From: Aspergillus flavus
Lineage: Eukaryota; Ascomycota; Eurotiomycetes; Eurotiales; Aspergillaceae
Assembly: GCF_009017415.1 (NCBI RefSeq)
Contig: NC_092409.1
Span: 1,550,001 to 1,614,000 of the forward strand
Direction: 5' to 3'
Length of the DNA stretch: 64,000 nt
In this document: piece by piece, positions 55,317 to 64,000 of the stretch
Layout of the letters: every line of letters starts with the position of its first letter
Position numbering within the stretch: position 1 is the first letter of the stretch
The notes under the pieces: model-generated
What the model was told of the DNA's origin: nothing
What the model saw: the letters and a program-made list of their open reading frames with translations, nothing else
Database searches by the model: none
Program-made: the position numbers and the translations under genes

Positions 55317-57518
55317 CTAAACGTACTCATATTCATCCTTGACTGGGCGTTGTAGCTGGAAGAGTAGCGAGTCTAGTTCTGCCCAGTTTGCGCTGTTGGT
55401 CGCGAACTTGCGGTGTTTTCTTGTCATAACATGCTGCAACAGAAGTTAATACCTTGCTTCCATTCACCCTCTATATTAGCGGCTCACCTCTTCGAAATCG
55501 TCAAACTTATCCCTGCAATTTTCACAATAGCCTGGTTTCGGGTCTCTCCTTCTCTCCTTCTTCTTTTGACAGGTACCTTTTCGTATGCTGTTTCGCCGTT
55601 TTCCAGCATCATTGCTCTCCGATTGGGTGGTTTCCTCTTCAATGACGTTCCCGAGCTTCTCAGGCGGGTCTAACCTGCTCTGCCGATTGCCTTGACTCTT
55701 CGTCATCTTCAGCGCCGCTGTAGCATCTGTAGCCCGGTACGATGAAGGGCCCGTGCCAGTAGAGTATCCCCCATTGCTCTTTTCGAGGACTTTTCTCTTT
55801 AGCTCATGGACCTCTTTGCTTATGCCAGCTTTTGCACCAGGCGCCGCGGCAGTAGAGGACACCATCTGGGAACGGATAGCAGAAGTGATGTTCGATGGTT
55901 GCATACCTGACGCCGCGGGTTCGCGACCACCAGTATAGAATCGCTCGCCACAATTGAGTTGCGGAGGAACAAAGCTTTCAGAGCTTTTCTTCGGGGATAA
56001 CGGTCGGGTTGGCTGCATCTCCTGTAATTCTGGCTGTCTACGCTGAGATACAGCCTCCTCATCAACATCTTGAGGGCTATACTCTTTTTTAGGTGCGCGA
56101 TCAGCTGCTTTCTCAATGGCATATTCGGGAACATTTGTTCTTGGAACCTGAGCCTCTTGGGTAGGGGCAGCCTTTGAAGCAGCCTTTTTCTTCTCTTGTT
56201 GACGCGCCCGCTGCCTTTCCAACTCCTTCTTTGTAGGAGGTTCATCGATAAAGGGACATTTCCCCAGCGGTGCACTTCTGAATTGTGGCCAAATACCGTC
56301 TTGTCGTCTTACAACTTTCGGGTACTCGCGAACCATAACAGGCCTGGTCTTCTCATCCATGTCATGAACATAGACAAATGGGCCTTTGAACATGACCAAA
56401 TCCTTCAATACAGAGAGGGGGTTACGGTCAGAAGAGCCGTTAAGCTCATTCTGAAGAACTTGTGAAAGGTCTGCCTCGCCTCTACCCCTAGAATGCCCAC
56501 CGCCGACATGGCTGTTTCGGGTCGAATGGCCACTATGGCCACCAATGTCACCATCATTGATCGTGGCGATCATCCGTTGAAGTTTCTCAATAGCCCATAT
56601 TTTCATTCCCATCTGACGAGCCCTATATAAGACATCCATATTGCTCTGCTCACGCCGCACGTCATTCTTGAGTGACATATGTAGGTGCCCATCAGGATTT
56701 TTCTCAAGTAATGACGGGTTAACCGTCTGCAGAGTGCCATCTGCAGCAGCTTGGTCGACCGATTCCGTATTGACCTCCGCCGGGCTCGCCACGTCGGTTT
56801 CCGGAGGGATAGGGCGCGACGTGACAACATGTGTTACTAAACGCGAGAAGAATTTCTCCTCATGCTACGTACTCTTGTTAGCATTATGAAAACAACCGTA
56901 GACAAGGTGATTGGGTCCAGTGACGGCCTTAGGACATTCCCTCTCGTGAGTGTAGTCCAATGCCTAGCCACTATGCCCGGGGAACATCCTAAATCGACTT
57001 ACAGCTCCCAATGCAAGAACTTGTCGCGAGCATTTGCTGCGCAGATCCTCTGGAATACTGTCGAAATAGAAGACGAACTGGGGGAAAGCCTTCCGATAAT
57101 GCCTCTGCCATTGCCGTATAGAATCGATGGTTTCCGCCGATGGTCTTTCATGTCTAGTCCCTCTAAGCTGGGATTGTCTTTCTTTATCCCTCACAGCGAC
57201 CAGTTTCTTCTCAAAAGCACTTGGCTGGGCATTATTCGTACGACGTGTGAAGAGCTTGGAGTCTGCGTTCTGGAAAGTAGCAGGTCTGGTACGGGTTGGT
57301 GACCGACTGTCGCCTTCTGCCCCGTCAATCACTTGCTTTTTGGGCGGTGGCTGGCCGTAAGGGATATCGACGGGTGCATTTGTGGTTCGAGGGCGTTTGG
57401 CAGGCACGAGGCCTGCCCTATGGGGGGAGTTAGTAGCATTCGGCACGTTTGCGAGTGGTCGGCGAGTCGACATGTTCAGGGAGGTCCGAGGTGAAGGGGG
57501 TATGAATACTGCTGCCAT
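55317..57518 (-). CDS. nimO: Dbf4/NimO-type regulatory subunit of the Cdc7 kinase
   Basis: Coding order exons 57003-57518, 55488-56864 and 55317-55433 give 669 residues. Motif N (BRCT-like) has FPQFVFYFDSIPEDLRSKC and EKFFSRLVTHVVTSRPIPPE; motif M has NPLSVLKDLVMFKGPFVYVH and PVMVREYPKV; motif C, a CCHH zinc finger, spans the last intron: KPGYCENCRDKFDDFEE joined to HVMTRKHRKFA. Dbf4 activates Cdc7 to phosphorylate MCM at replication origins; A. nidulans nimO is required for S phase. A start at 57473 (MSTRRPLANVPNATN) is also possible. Introns have GTAAGT/GTGAGC donors. Confidence 0.92.
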
Positions 57519-58239
57519 ATGGTAACAATACACAAAGCAGAGTAATAGTTGGTTAGCTGTTGGTGAAGACGCCTGCAAAAGAGGGGTACTCCAGGCCGAG
57601 CACGCGATGTACTACACGTCTCGAAGGTTAAATCACAAAGACGCCATTGTTCACACGCGATAAGTTGGCAATGAGGTAGGGAGCGTGGTAGTTAAAGGTC
57701 AAGACAAGACGCAGACCTGTTTCCTCTGAGAGGAGGTGACTGACAGGTATAGTCAGGTCAAAGGGACATGGGAGAGTGGAGTGGAGGTTCGAGGTGAAAA
57801 GAGGCTGTAAGTGATGGAAGTGGAAGAAGACTAAGCGTGTCAGGGAGAGTTAGTGGAGCCCGTACGGTACGGGCAGTTTGTTTTGGCTTTGCGGGAAGTG
57901 CGCCGGACAACAACCAACACTGGCGTCGCGCGAGGCATCACCCAAGTACTAGTACGACCCAGTATTCGCATCTATTCAATTTTCATTTATACAAAACAGA
58001 ACATTCTCCAGTCCTCTTCTTAACGCGCTCTTTCTCAAAGATTATATTCTTCTGCCTCTCTCAAACCCGAAACAAATACATACCATTGTCTCTGATTTTG
58101 TCTCAACGAACTTACGATCTGAAGTGGTGATCTCATTCCTTTGTGTTGTTCGACGTATCACATCGTAATCTTTCGGAGGGGTTTCGAACCTTACCTCTAG
58201 AACCATTTTGACGATCCCCGCCCAGTTCTTCTGCTCAAA
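57519..58239. other. DBF4/nimO upstream region, no gene seen
   Basis: About 720 bp of promoter-type sequence; the plus-strand frame at 57837-58130 has no domain. Confidence 0.5.
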
Positions 58240-59350
58240 TATATGCATGTAATCTACTCCGCACCATCACTTCAACGGAGACATCGCCTGTAGATACCAT
58301 TTTCTTCTCGGTAGGGCGAGGCAACTGCAGGAGTGCTGTCAGCCATGTCCGCACATTATCATCCCATGACGATAGAAACCTGTTCCTGAACAACGGGGTC
58401 TCGCTAAAGGGGCTCCGTTGAAATATATTGGCACACCTTGATCATGAGCTTTTGGATGTGGTCTTCGAGGGAGGTGGTCACAGTTCTATTGTCCTCAGGA
58501 CCAGTGACTTCAGAGGCTAAACACCGTGGCCGCTTGTCATAAAGAAGGTCATCTCTGAATATATATCTTTCCAACTCAGGTTTTCAGTCCCACGTTTTCA
58601 GTAGAAGAGAGGACGGTTTCGGATAAGAAACCAATTGATCTGTCCAGTAGCTCATATGTTGCAAAACCGGCTTTATGGGCTGCGCAACCAACGATTCATC
58701 TGGACAAAATCTCTCCAGCGTTCTTCATTAGCTGCGGCTATATACTCAGTCAAGGGAGACACATACCAGGACGGGCAGATCATCCCGGCATTGACTTTAG
58801 CATTTATGTAATTCTCGGCATATTTCTGTGGCGATAGATGAACTAAGATTTGGGGTCGTCTTGTGTGAACTGTCTCATCCCCTATAGGATATCCTTTGTC
58901 AAGGGTGGGAAGAGCCGACTCAGTAAACCACATTTCATTGAGGTGCAGGACACCATTCTAAACGCAGTCCTCGTGACCCTGCTTCGAGGGGGGTTGAGAA
59001 AGAGTCTGAGAAGATCTGGCTTACTTCTCCTTCTAGTAACTAGCATTAATATCTCCCAATCGACTGACGTTGTGCGTGCATTGCCAAACATAAGGTATGC
59101 CCAGTTAATGACGCAGTCAATTTCTTGTTCTCAGAACTATAAAATTGGTACATTAGCCTGGTATCAAGTAACATTAGAAGAAATATTGGTCGATTCATAC
59201 AAAACTCGAGTTTTGTATTGGAGATCTCTTCTGCTATGGTGAAGTTGAAGACCTTCTGCCCATATGCGGACTGGACATACATAGTTTATAACCTGGATCA
59301 AAACGAGGTTCTCAAAATTGAAAGAACCCTGGCCGCCTGGGTCTCATATA
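58240..59350 (-). pseudogene. Decayed protein-coding region, family not recognised
   Basis: Protein-like stretches follow one another on the minus strand in changing frames: near 59280 (MYVQSAYGQKVFNF), 59090-58890 (MFGNARTTSVDWEILM), 58980-58673 (GYPIGDETVHTRRP, RWRDFVQMNRWLRS), 58675-58585 (AHKAGFATYELLDRS), 58560-58450 (RDDLLYDKRPRCLASEV) and 58400-58240 (LFRNRFLSSWDDNVRTWL). Stops and frame changes separate them and no single spliced model restores them, so the gene looks broken. Adjacent 59350-59560 is AT-rich. I cannot name the ancestral family. Confidence 0.5.
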
Positions 59351-59630
59351 TTCCGCGATACAGCTGAATCCGGAATCCATAATAGATTAGTCCTATTTTT
59401 TAGAGATTGTTTTGGCCGCTCTATTATGATATATTCAATAGCGCTTCAGGGGTTACGTCGGAGAAAGTCTAGATAATTTTTAGGATAATTATTGAGGGCT
59501 ACAAGCTGAGCCAGATGATATCATGGCATTCAAGTGAATACAAATTTTAGCTAGCGGCCGCGCGGGGAGCTGATATTTAGATAATAGTACATTCATATAC
59601 AGTGGGTATCTATCTCGTGCACTCCTTGCT
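59351..59630. other. AT-rich non-coding stretch
   Basis: Contains runs such as GATAATTTTTAGGATAATTA; compatible with, but not proof of, repeat-induced mutation of an old element. Confidence 0.4.
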
Positions 59631-61743
59631 TTATCCTCGAAGAGCCTCGATATCGTCGACCTACAGCATGCAATGTTAGCTCGTTGTGCATAGGATTCGC
59701 ATTTGTCCAGCAATTCAATCCATAAGGAGGCACAAACACAGAATTCTTGATAGAGACAAGGGATCTTACCTCTTTAACTGCCTCGGTAGTTAACACAATA
59801 GGACTGTCGTCCCCAACGCACACGCTATCTTCAATACGGATTCCAATGCCCCGGAACTTTTCCGGCCATCGGTCACTGTCCGGGACGTAGATACCGCTTG
59901 GTTGTATTAGCTTAAAGACTAAAGAGGACAGTTGCTTGGGTCATGACTTACGGCTCCACAGTAATGCATTGTCCCGCCTTCAAATTATACCCTCGAGAAT
60001 AACCGGGGCAATCATGGACGTCCAGTCCTACGTAGTGACCCAAATGATGAGGGAACAAGACGCCCATCGCCTATGGACGTCAATATCGATGTTAGGTGAA
60101 ACAAAAGCAAAGGGTGATCTTACATTCCCTGAAACATCAAAACCGAGCTGTTGGAGTTGATCTCGAAGGCCATTTTCTGCGATTGTGTGCAATTTGTCCA
60201 AGGAAACGTTTGCACTCTCCCTGCAAAGGGACACGCAGGTGCGTTGCACATTTAAAACTGCATTGTATAAGTCCCGCTGAGGGTCGGAGAATTTGCCATT
60301 AACGGGCCAAGTCCTCGTGATGTCAGAGACGTAAGTGCCCGTTTCCTATCAAGTGGTAAGTAGGGGTAGCAGTCCACAGGAACTTTCATGCACGTACTCC
60401 ACCCCCATCGACCAATACCATATCTCCATCCCTGAATGATCATATATTAGCCTAAATTTTGATTGCCGAAAGATGAAGATTCAGTACCTCAAGACGTCAT
60501 CATTCCTCGTGTAATGGATGCTCAAAGCATTCTGTGACGTGTTAGCCTCTGTTCGGTTTAGTTGTAATACAACACATACAGAACCGCCCGCAACAACAGG
60601 CACAAAGGCACTTGTGTCGCAGCCCTTCACTTTGAAATTATATTCCAGAAAGGACATCAAATCCTTCTCTTTAGTGAATGTCTGTCGCATGGATTCAGTG
60701 AAAGCTCTTCCCGAAGCTTGCCCTACTCGACGCATTTGCACGACCTCGTCCTCGCTCTTGAACACCCTCATGTCATTCAAGATGTGTCGTAAAGGCCTGA
60801 CCTTACTATGGTCCACGACCTTCTTCAGCTGTTCAGATGTGCCGGTGGGTCCGTAAAGATACCGATGCAAGGACGATCTGCCTGGGTTAAAGGCTGGGAT
60901 GTCTGTATAGATCTCCGTAGCATCAGACAGAATGCGAGGGAGTATATCTCCAATGCGTTCTATATCACCTGTCTAAAGTCGCAAGATTAGTCCTGTCCTT
61001 AAAGAGAGTGGGAAGTATGATATGTTTTACCTCATCGGCATTAAAGACATCAATCGCAGCCCGCGTGCCTGACCGGGCTCCGTCCCAAAGCTCAGCTTTC
61101 GGATCCTTTTCTCGTACATAGAGGTGGAAAATGTGGTTATCTCCGGAGCCATCATTTGCTACATTCATGAGCTCACGGATCTTATCGTATTCGCGGATGG
61201 GTACTCACCGATTATAGCCAGTGCATTGGGCTCATTAAACCCTGTTCAGCGTGAAAGCAGTAAGTGCCCGTTCTCCCAATGAAAACATACGACAACCACG
61301 GACCTGTAAGGTAGAAGAAGTTGGAGTCTTGCCGGTACTCATTGAAGATCCCGGAGGCGCGATATGTAACCTCCGCAGCGCTCAACACAGCGATAGCATG
61401 TTTCGGGAGTCGGTTTGCGAGTCGTGAACGACGATGGGCATACTCGAGCGCAGTAATTCCGGGCGTCACTTATTCTGAGTCAATATATCTCACTTATTTC
61501 CTCGCATATGTCCTAGCATGACGATAACATATACACACGTTCACCTGGATTGAGTATATGGGGGTGTGTCTCGTGTAATGGTTGACCGAATTTAAGCTCC
61601 GCGGCGGAGATAGAACCGTATGCGCGACGAAGGGCTGGTCGTGTCTGGAACGCCGTACGATTGAAGCTTGTGACAGATATACGCGACGTGGGACAACGTA
61701 GATAACGAGGCCATTGGCGGGTGAGCAATTTGCATGTCGACAT
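59631..61743 (-). CDS. ICP55: Mitochondrial intermediate-cleaving aminopeptidase Icp55 (M24 family)
   Basis: Eleven exons in coding order: 61539-61743, 61304-61468, 61209-61241, 61031-61158, 60580-60972, 60488-60531, 60398-60431, 60124-60345, 59952-60070, 59770-59896 and 59631-59660; 499 residues. A basic N-terminal presequence is followed by an aminopeptidase P N-domain (YRQDSNFFYLTGFNEPNALA, HIFHLYVREKDPKAELWDG) and the metallopeptidase domain. Metal ligands: Asp331 (LVDGGG), Asp342 (TYVSDITR), His420 (HHLGHYVG), Glu447 (TVEPGIY) and Glu470 (GIRIEDS). Icp55 trims one residue from matrix proteins after presequence cleavage, adjusting N-end stability. Two introns end in AAG. Confidence 0.92.
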
Positions 61744-62194
61744 GCTTACGGAGGCGCCTTGAGAGTAATTGTTTCCCTGATAGCCTGGAATTCAGGTTTA
61801 TCTGGTTCAGGTAAAGTTATTGCCCACCCGCGATCGGTCAGAAGCTCCGACGCCCTTCCAGTGGGTCTCCCCTGCTGCCTTAGGCCGCGATATACTATAT
61901 TGTCGGCGTCCTCAGCCAATCATTCACGATTAATTTGACATCCTTCCGCATGGACCTCCCCAGTATGGAGACAGTTTGCGATGTTCAATAATATGCAACA
62001 GCTTATCTCGGACCAGTGCAACAATAAGAACATGGCTTGTGTGGTTATAAGAGTATGCCATATCTGGGCGCATGGCCCAAGTTCTTTCCAAACGCTAGAT
62101 GGAAGGCAACTTAGAAGCACATCTGATATCATTCACGAAGTAGAATTGTATTCCTCTAGTTCAGACAAACAGGACGCATATTCTATTCTACGAT
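61744..62194. promoter_or_regulatory. Divergent promoter region, ICP55 / FMN split-barrel gene
   Basis: 451 bp between divergent ATGs; no specific motif assigned. Confidence 0.5.
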
Positions 62195-63050
62195 ATGGGG
62201 CGAACACTGACATATCCCAAGCGGTCTTCCAACACTGTCAACCGCTACAAACACCGAGGTAAGGTTTGGATGACTGAAGATCACAGCTAGGGGCCACTCT
62301 AAGACTCTTCTAGCCACTTATGACTTGCAAGCAATCCATACCATCATCAATTCGAGCCAGGTACTCCATGTGTCTTTTTCACCGGGGCCCTCCGATCCTT
62401 TCCCCGCAATTCTGCCTATGATCGGACAGATGGGTTCGTTCGACTACCCGTCGGCAAGCATTGACGAACCCTTGGACTGCTATCTTCATGGATACGTCAG
62501 CTCACGGATTATGAATTTGGCTCGGGACTCTGACGGTGATGGATTGCCCATTTGTATCGCTTCCAGCAGGGTGGATGGGTTGATCCTTTCCTTAACTCCA
62601 AATTCACACAGTTATAACTACCGGTCCGCCATATTGCACGGATACGCCAAATTGGTGACTGACGAAGCCGAAAAGCTCTATGCGATGGAATTAATTACCA
62701 ACTCAGTACTCTGCGACCGCTGGGAGCATTCTCGGGTGCCACCAGACCGTGCAGAAATGTCATCAACTGTCATTCTCAAGGTCAAAGTCGTCGATGGTAG
62801 TGGCAAGATCCGAGACGGTGGTGTCTCGGATGAAAAGAAGGATACAACGAACGATGAGGTCACCAGCCGTGTCTGGACTGGTGTTGTGCCCGTTTGGGAG
62901 ACATTTGGAGATCCCGTTCCAAGCCCTGCGAACAAAGTAAAAGAAGTTCCTGACTACATCACTCGGTTTGTCGCAGATAAGAATGATCAAAATCGGCGAT
63001 ATGCACGGGAGGCAGTTCATATTGCACTTCCTGCTGAGGAACAGCATTAG
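62195..63050 (+). CDS. FMN-binding split-barrel protein, pyridoxamine-phosphate-oxidase-like
   Basis: Exons 62195-62258 and 62314-63050 (55 nt intron, GTAAGG donor, CTAG acceptor) give 266 residues. The product starts MGRTLTYPKRSSNTVNRYKH and continues RATYDLQAIHTIINSSQVLH after the junction, followed by VSFSPGPSDPFPAILPMIGQ, the LDCYLHGYVSSRIM segment and SRVDGLILS, typical of the flavin-nucleotide-binding group (NimA/Pyridox_ox_2-like). Such proteins bind FMN and may reduce nitro or quinone compounds. They are not the vitamin B6 enzyme proper. The C-terminal third is charged. Function in fungi is not defined. Confidence 0.85.
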
Positions 63051-63796
63051 TTTTGTTGGTTTTATGGCTTTCCTCTCTTGCTTTTATAATCATAGTTATG
63101 CTATAATGAGGTTTCATGGTAGCTAGAAGCTCCGAATCTACTAAAGTACAAACACTTCCTGTTCAAGTGGCATCTGGAAGCTTATCCCGACCAGGCAGGG
63201 CGAGTAGTTTCCAATAAGAATAAGAAGAGGTTTGAAAAAGGTAATATTGATTTAATTCGTTATACGGAGTAGCCCGAAACATAATTGCAGCTGAGGACGA
63301 GTTACAGTAACTTTCATATCCTGTTTAGAGTGTTTATGCTAAGACAAACACAAGTCGAACTATAGTTGCACTACCGCTCTGCAGGATATACAAAGTATTT
63401 CAGACCGCTTTAAAATCCTTAACAAATATCAAGGTCACTTCAAGAATGGAGAACTATTTAATATGCACCTACATACGAATTCCATGAGAACCTATTGGAA
63501 AGGAGGTATAGCCTGCATAAATACAATTTCAAGAAGTCTGGGCTCAAAACGAGCTTACTGTTCAAATGCCACGCACTACCGACAGGGCCAACGTCATAAT
63601 TTAAACATCAACATTGCAATACTGGACTTTCTTTGCCCATCAAACCTGAGTGTCCGTGTACATGTTTCTACCCTTTTTTTAAATAAGAAAAAAATACACC
63701 CCTGAATATATACTAATAACTATATCGACCTACCGTTTCTATTATCTTTCCCATCCATCTTTTGCGGGGTACAACAGTCATTATCAAGACCCCGCT
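63051..63796. other. Intergenic, upstream of the sirtuin gene
   Basis: About 750 bp without a supportable gene; the frame at 63463-63705 has no domain. Confidence 0.5.
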
Positions 63797-64000
63797 ATGG
63801 CTCCGTCAGCCATTCCCGCAGCTGATCTTAGGACATTCTCGGAGTACCTAAAAGGACGTAAACGTATACTCGCACTTCTAGGAGCTGGCATCTCAGCCTC
63901 ATCGGGGCTTCCTACCTTTCGAGGAGCGGGGGGTTTATGGCGAACCTACGATGCGACTGATCTGGCGACGCCCGAAGCATTCGAAGCCAACCCAGACCTT
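63797..64000 (+). CDS. NAD-dependent protein deacylase, SIRT5-like sirtuin (5' part, cut by window)
   Basis: The frame is open from the ATG at 63797 to the edge (68 codons). It starts [20 protein letters not shown], then has the NAD-binding motif [17 protein letters not shown] (residues about 28-43), followed by [19 protein letters not shown]. The phrase after the GAGIS motif ([16 protein letters not shown]) is typical of class III (SIRT5) sirtuins, which remove succinyl, malonyl or glutaryl groups from lysine. The catalytic His and zinc-binding part lie outside the window. Confidence 0.9.
   Translation, partial: MAPSAIPAADLRTFSEYLKGRKRILALLGAGISASSGLPTFRGAGGLWRTYDATDLATPEAFEANPDL

Overview
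The window is nuclear DNA of a filamentous ascomycete, most likely Eurotiales (Aspergillus/Penicillium type). Genes are densely packed on both strands. Most are interrupted by 45-130 nt introns with GTRNGT-like donors, CTAAC/CTAAT branch motifs and YAG acceptors. Nearly every recognisable protein has its best-known counterparts in aspergilli (nimO/Dbf4, feruloyl esterase B, Fmp52). No bacterial operons, CRISPR arrays or intact transposons are visible. The taxon is inferred from gene content and intron style, not from a database search.

Layout: 1-4011 holds the start of MET10 (sulfite reductase flavoprotein), FMP52 and a small mitochondrial protein. 4012-9511 is gene-poor, with one small conserved Cys-rich gene at 7786. 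9512-23921 is a housekeeping block: proteasome alpha3, a WW/FF splicing factor, a ZNF830-like protein, BYE1, LUC7, GPI16, a small glycine-rich protein and an RGG RNA-binding protein. 24793-26432 is secreted feruloyl esterase faeB. 27694-36755 holds the karyogamy protein KAR5/Tht1, MRPL6, the HAL2 nucleotidase, LSB5 and a vacuolar-type MFS transporter. 37842-41380 has an unusual HFCD-flavoprotein/F-box/ankyrin-like fusion and a BTB protein. 43383-48464 has a small Ala/Pro-rich protein, a lysine-rich conserved protein, an SDR and MEH1/LAMTOR1. 49351-57518 has UBC8, ATG12, panB/ECM31 and DBF4. 58240-59350 is a decayed coding region. 59631-64000 has ICP55, an FMN split-barrel protein and the start of a SIRT5-like sirtuin.

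Functional links: MET10 and HAL2 both serve sulfate assimilation. MEH1 (EGO/Ragulator anchor for TORC1), ATG12, the vacuolar transporter and UBC8 (gluconeogenic enzyme turnover) all touch nutrient sensing or degradation. LUC7, the WW/FF protein and the ZNF830-like protein belong to splicing. These are loose neighbours with separate promoters, not an operon or a biosynthetic cluster.

The most striking observation is the exon structure of UBC8. The only model that rebuilds the conserved, gap-free E2 fold uses successive exons of 33, 8, 3, 41 and 1 nucleotides, including a single-nucleotide exon supplying the middle base of a Met codon. Both tiny exons are bounded by canonical splice signals. 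Exon coordinates throughout were derived by hand from splice signals and reading frame and have no transcript support here.
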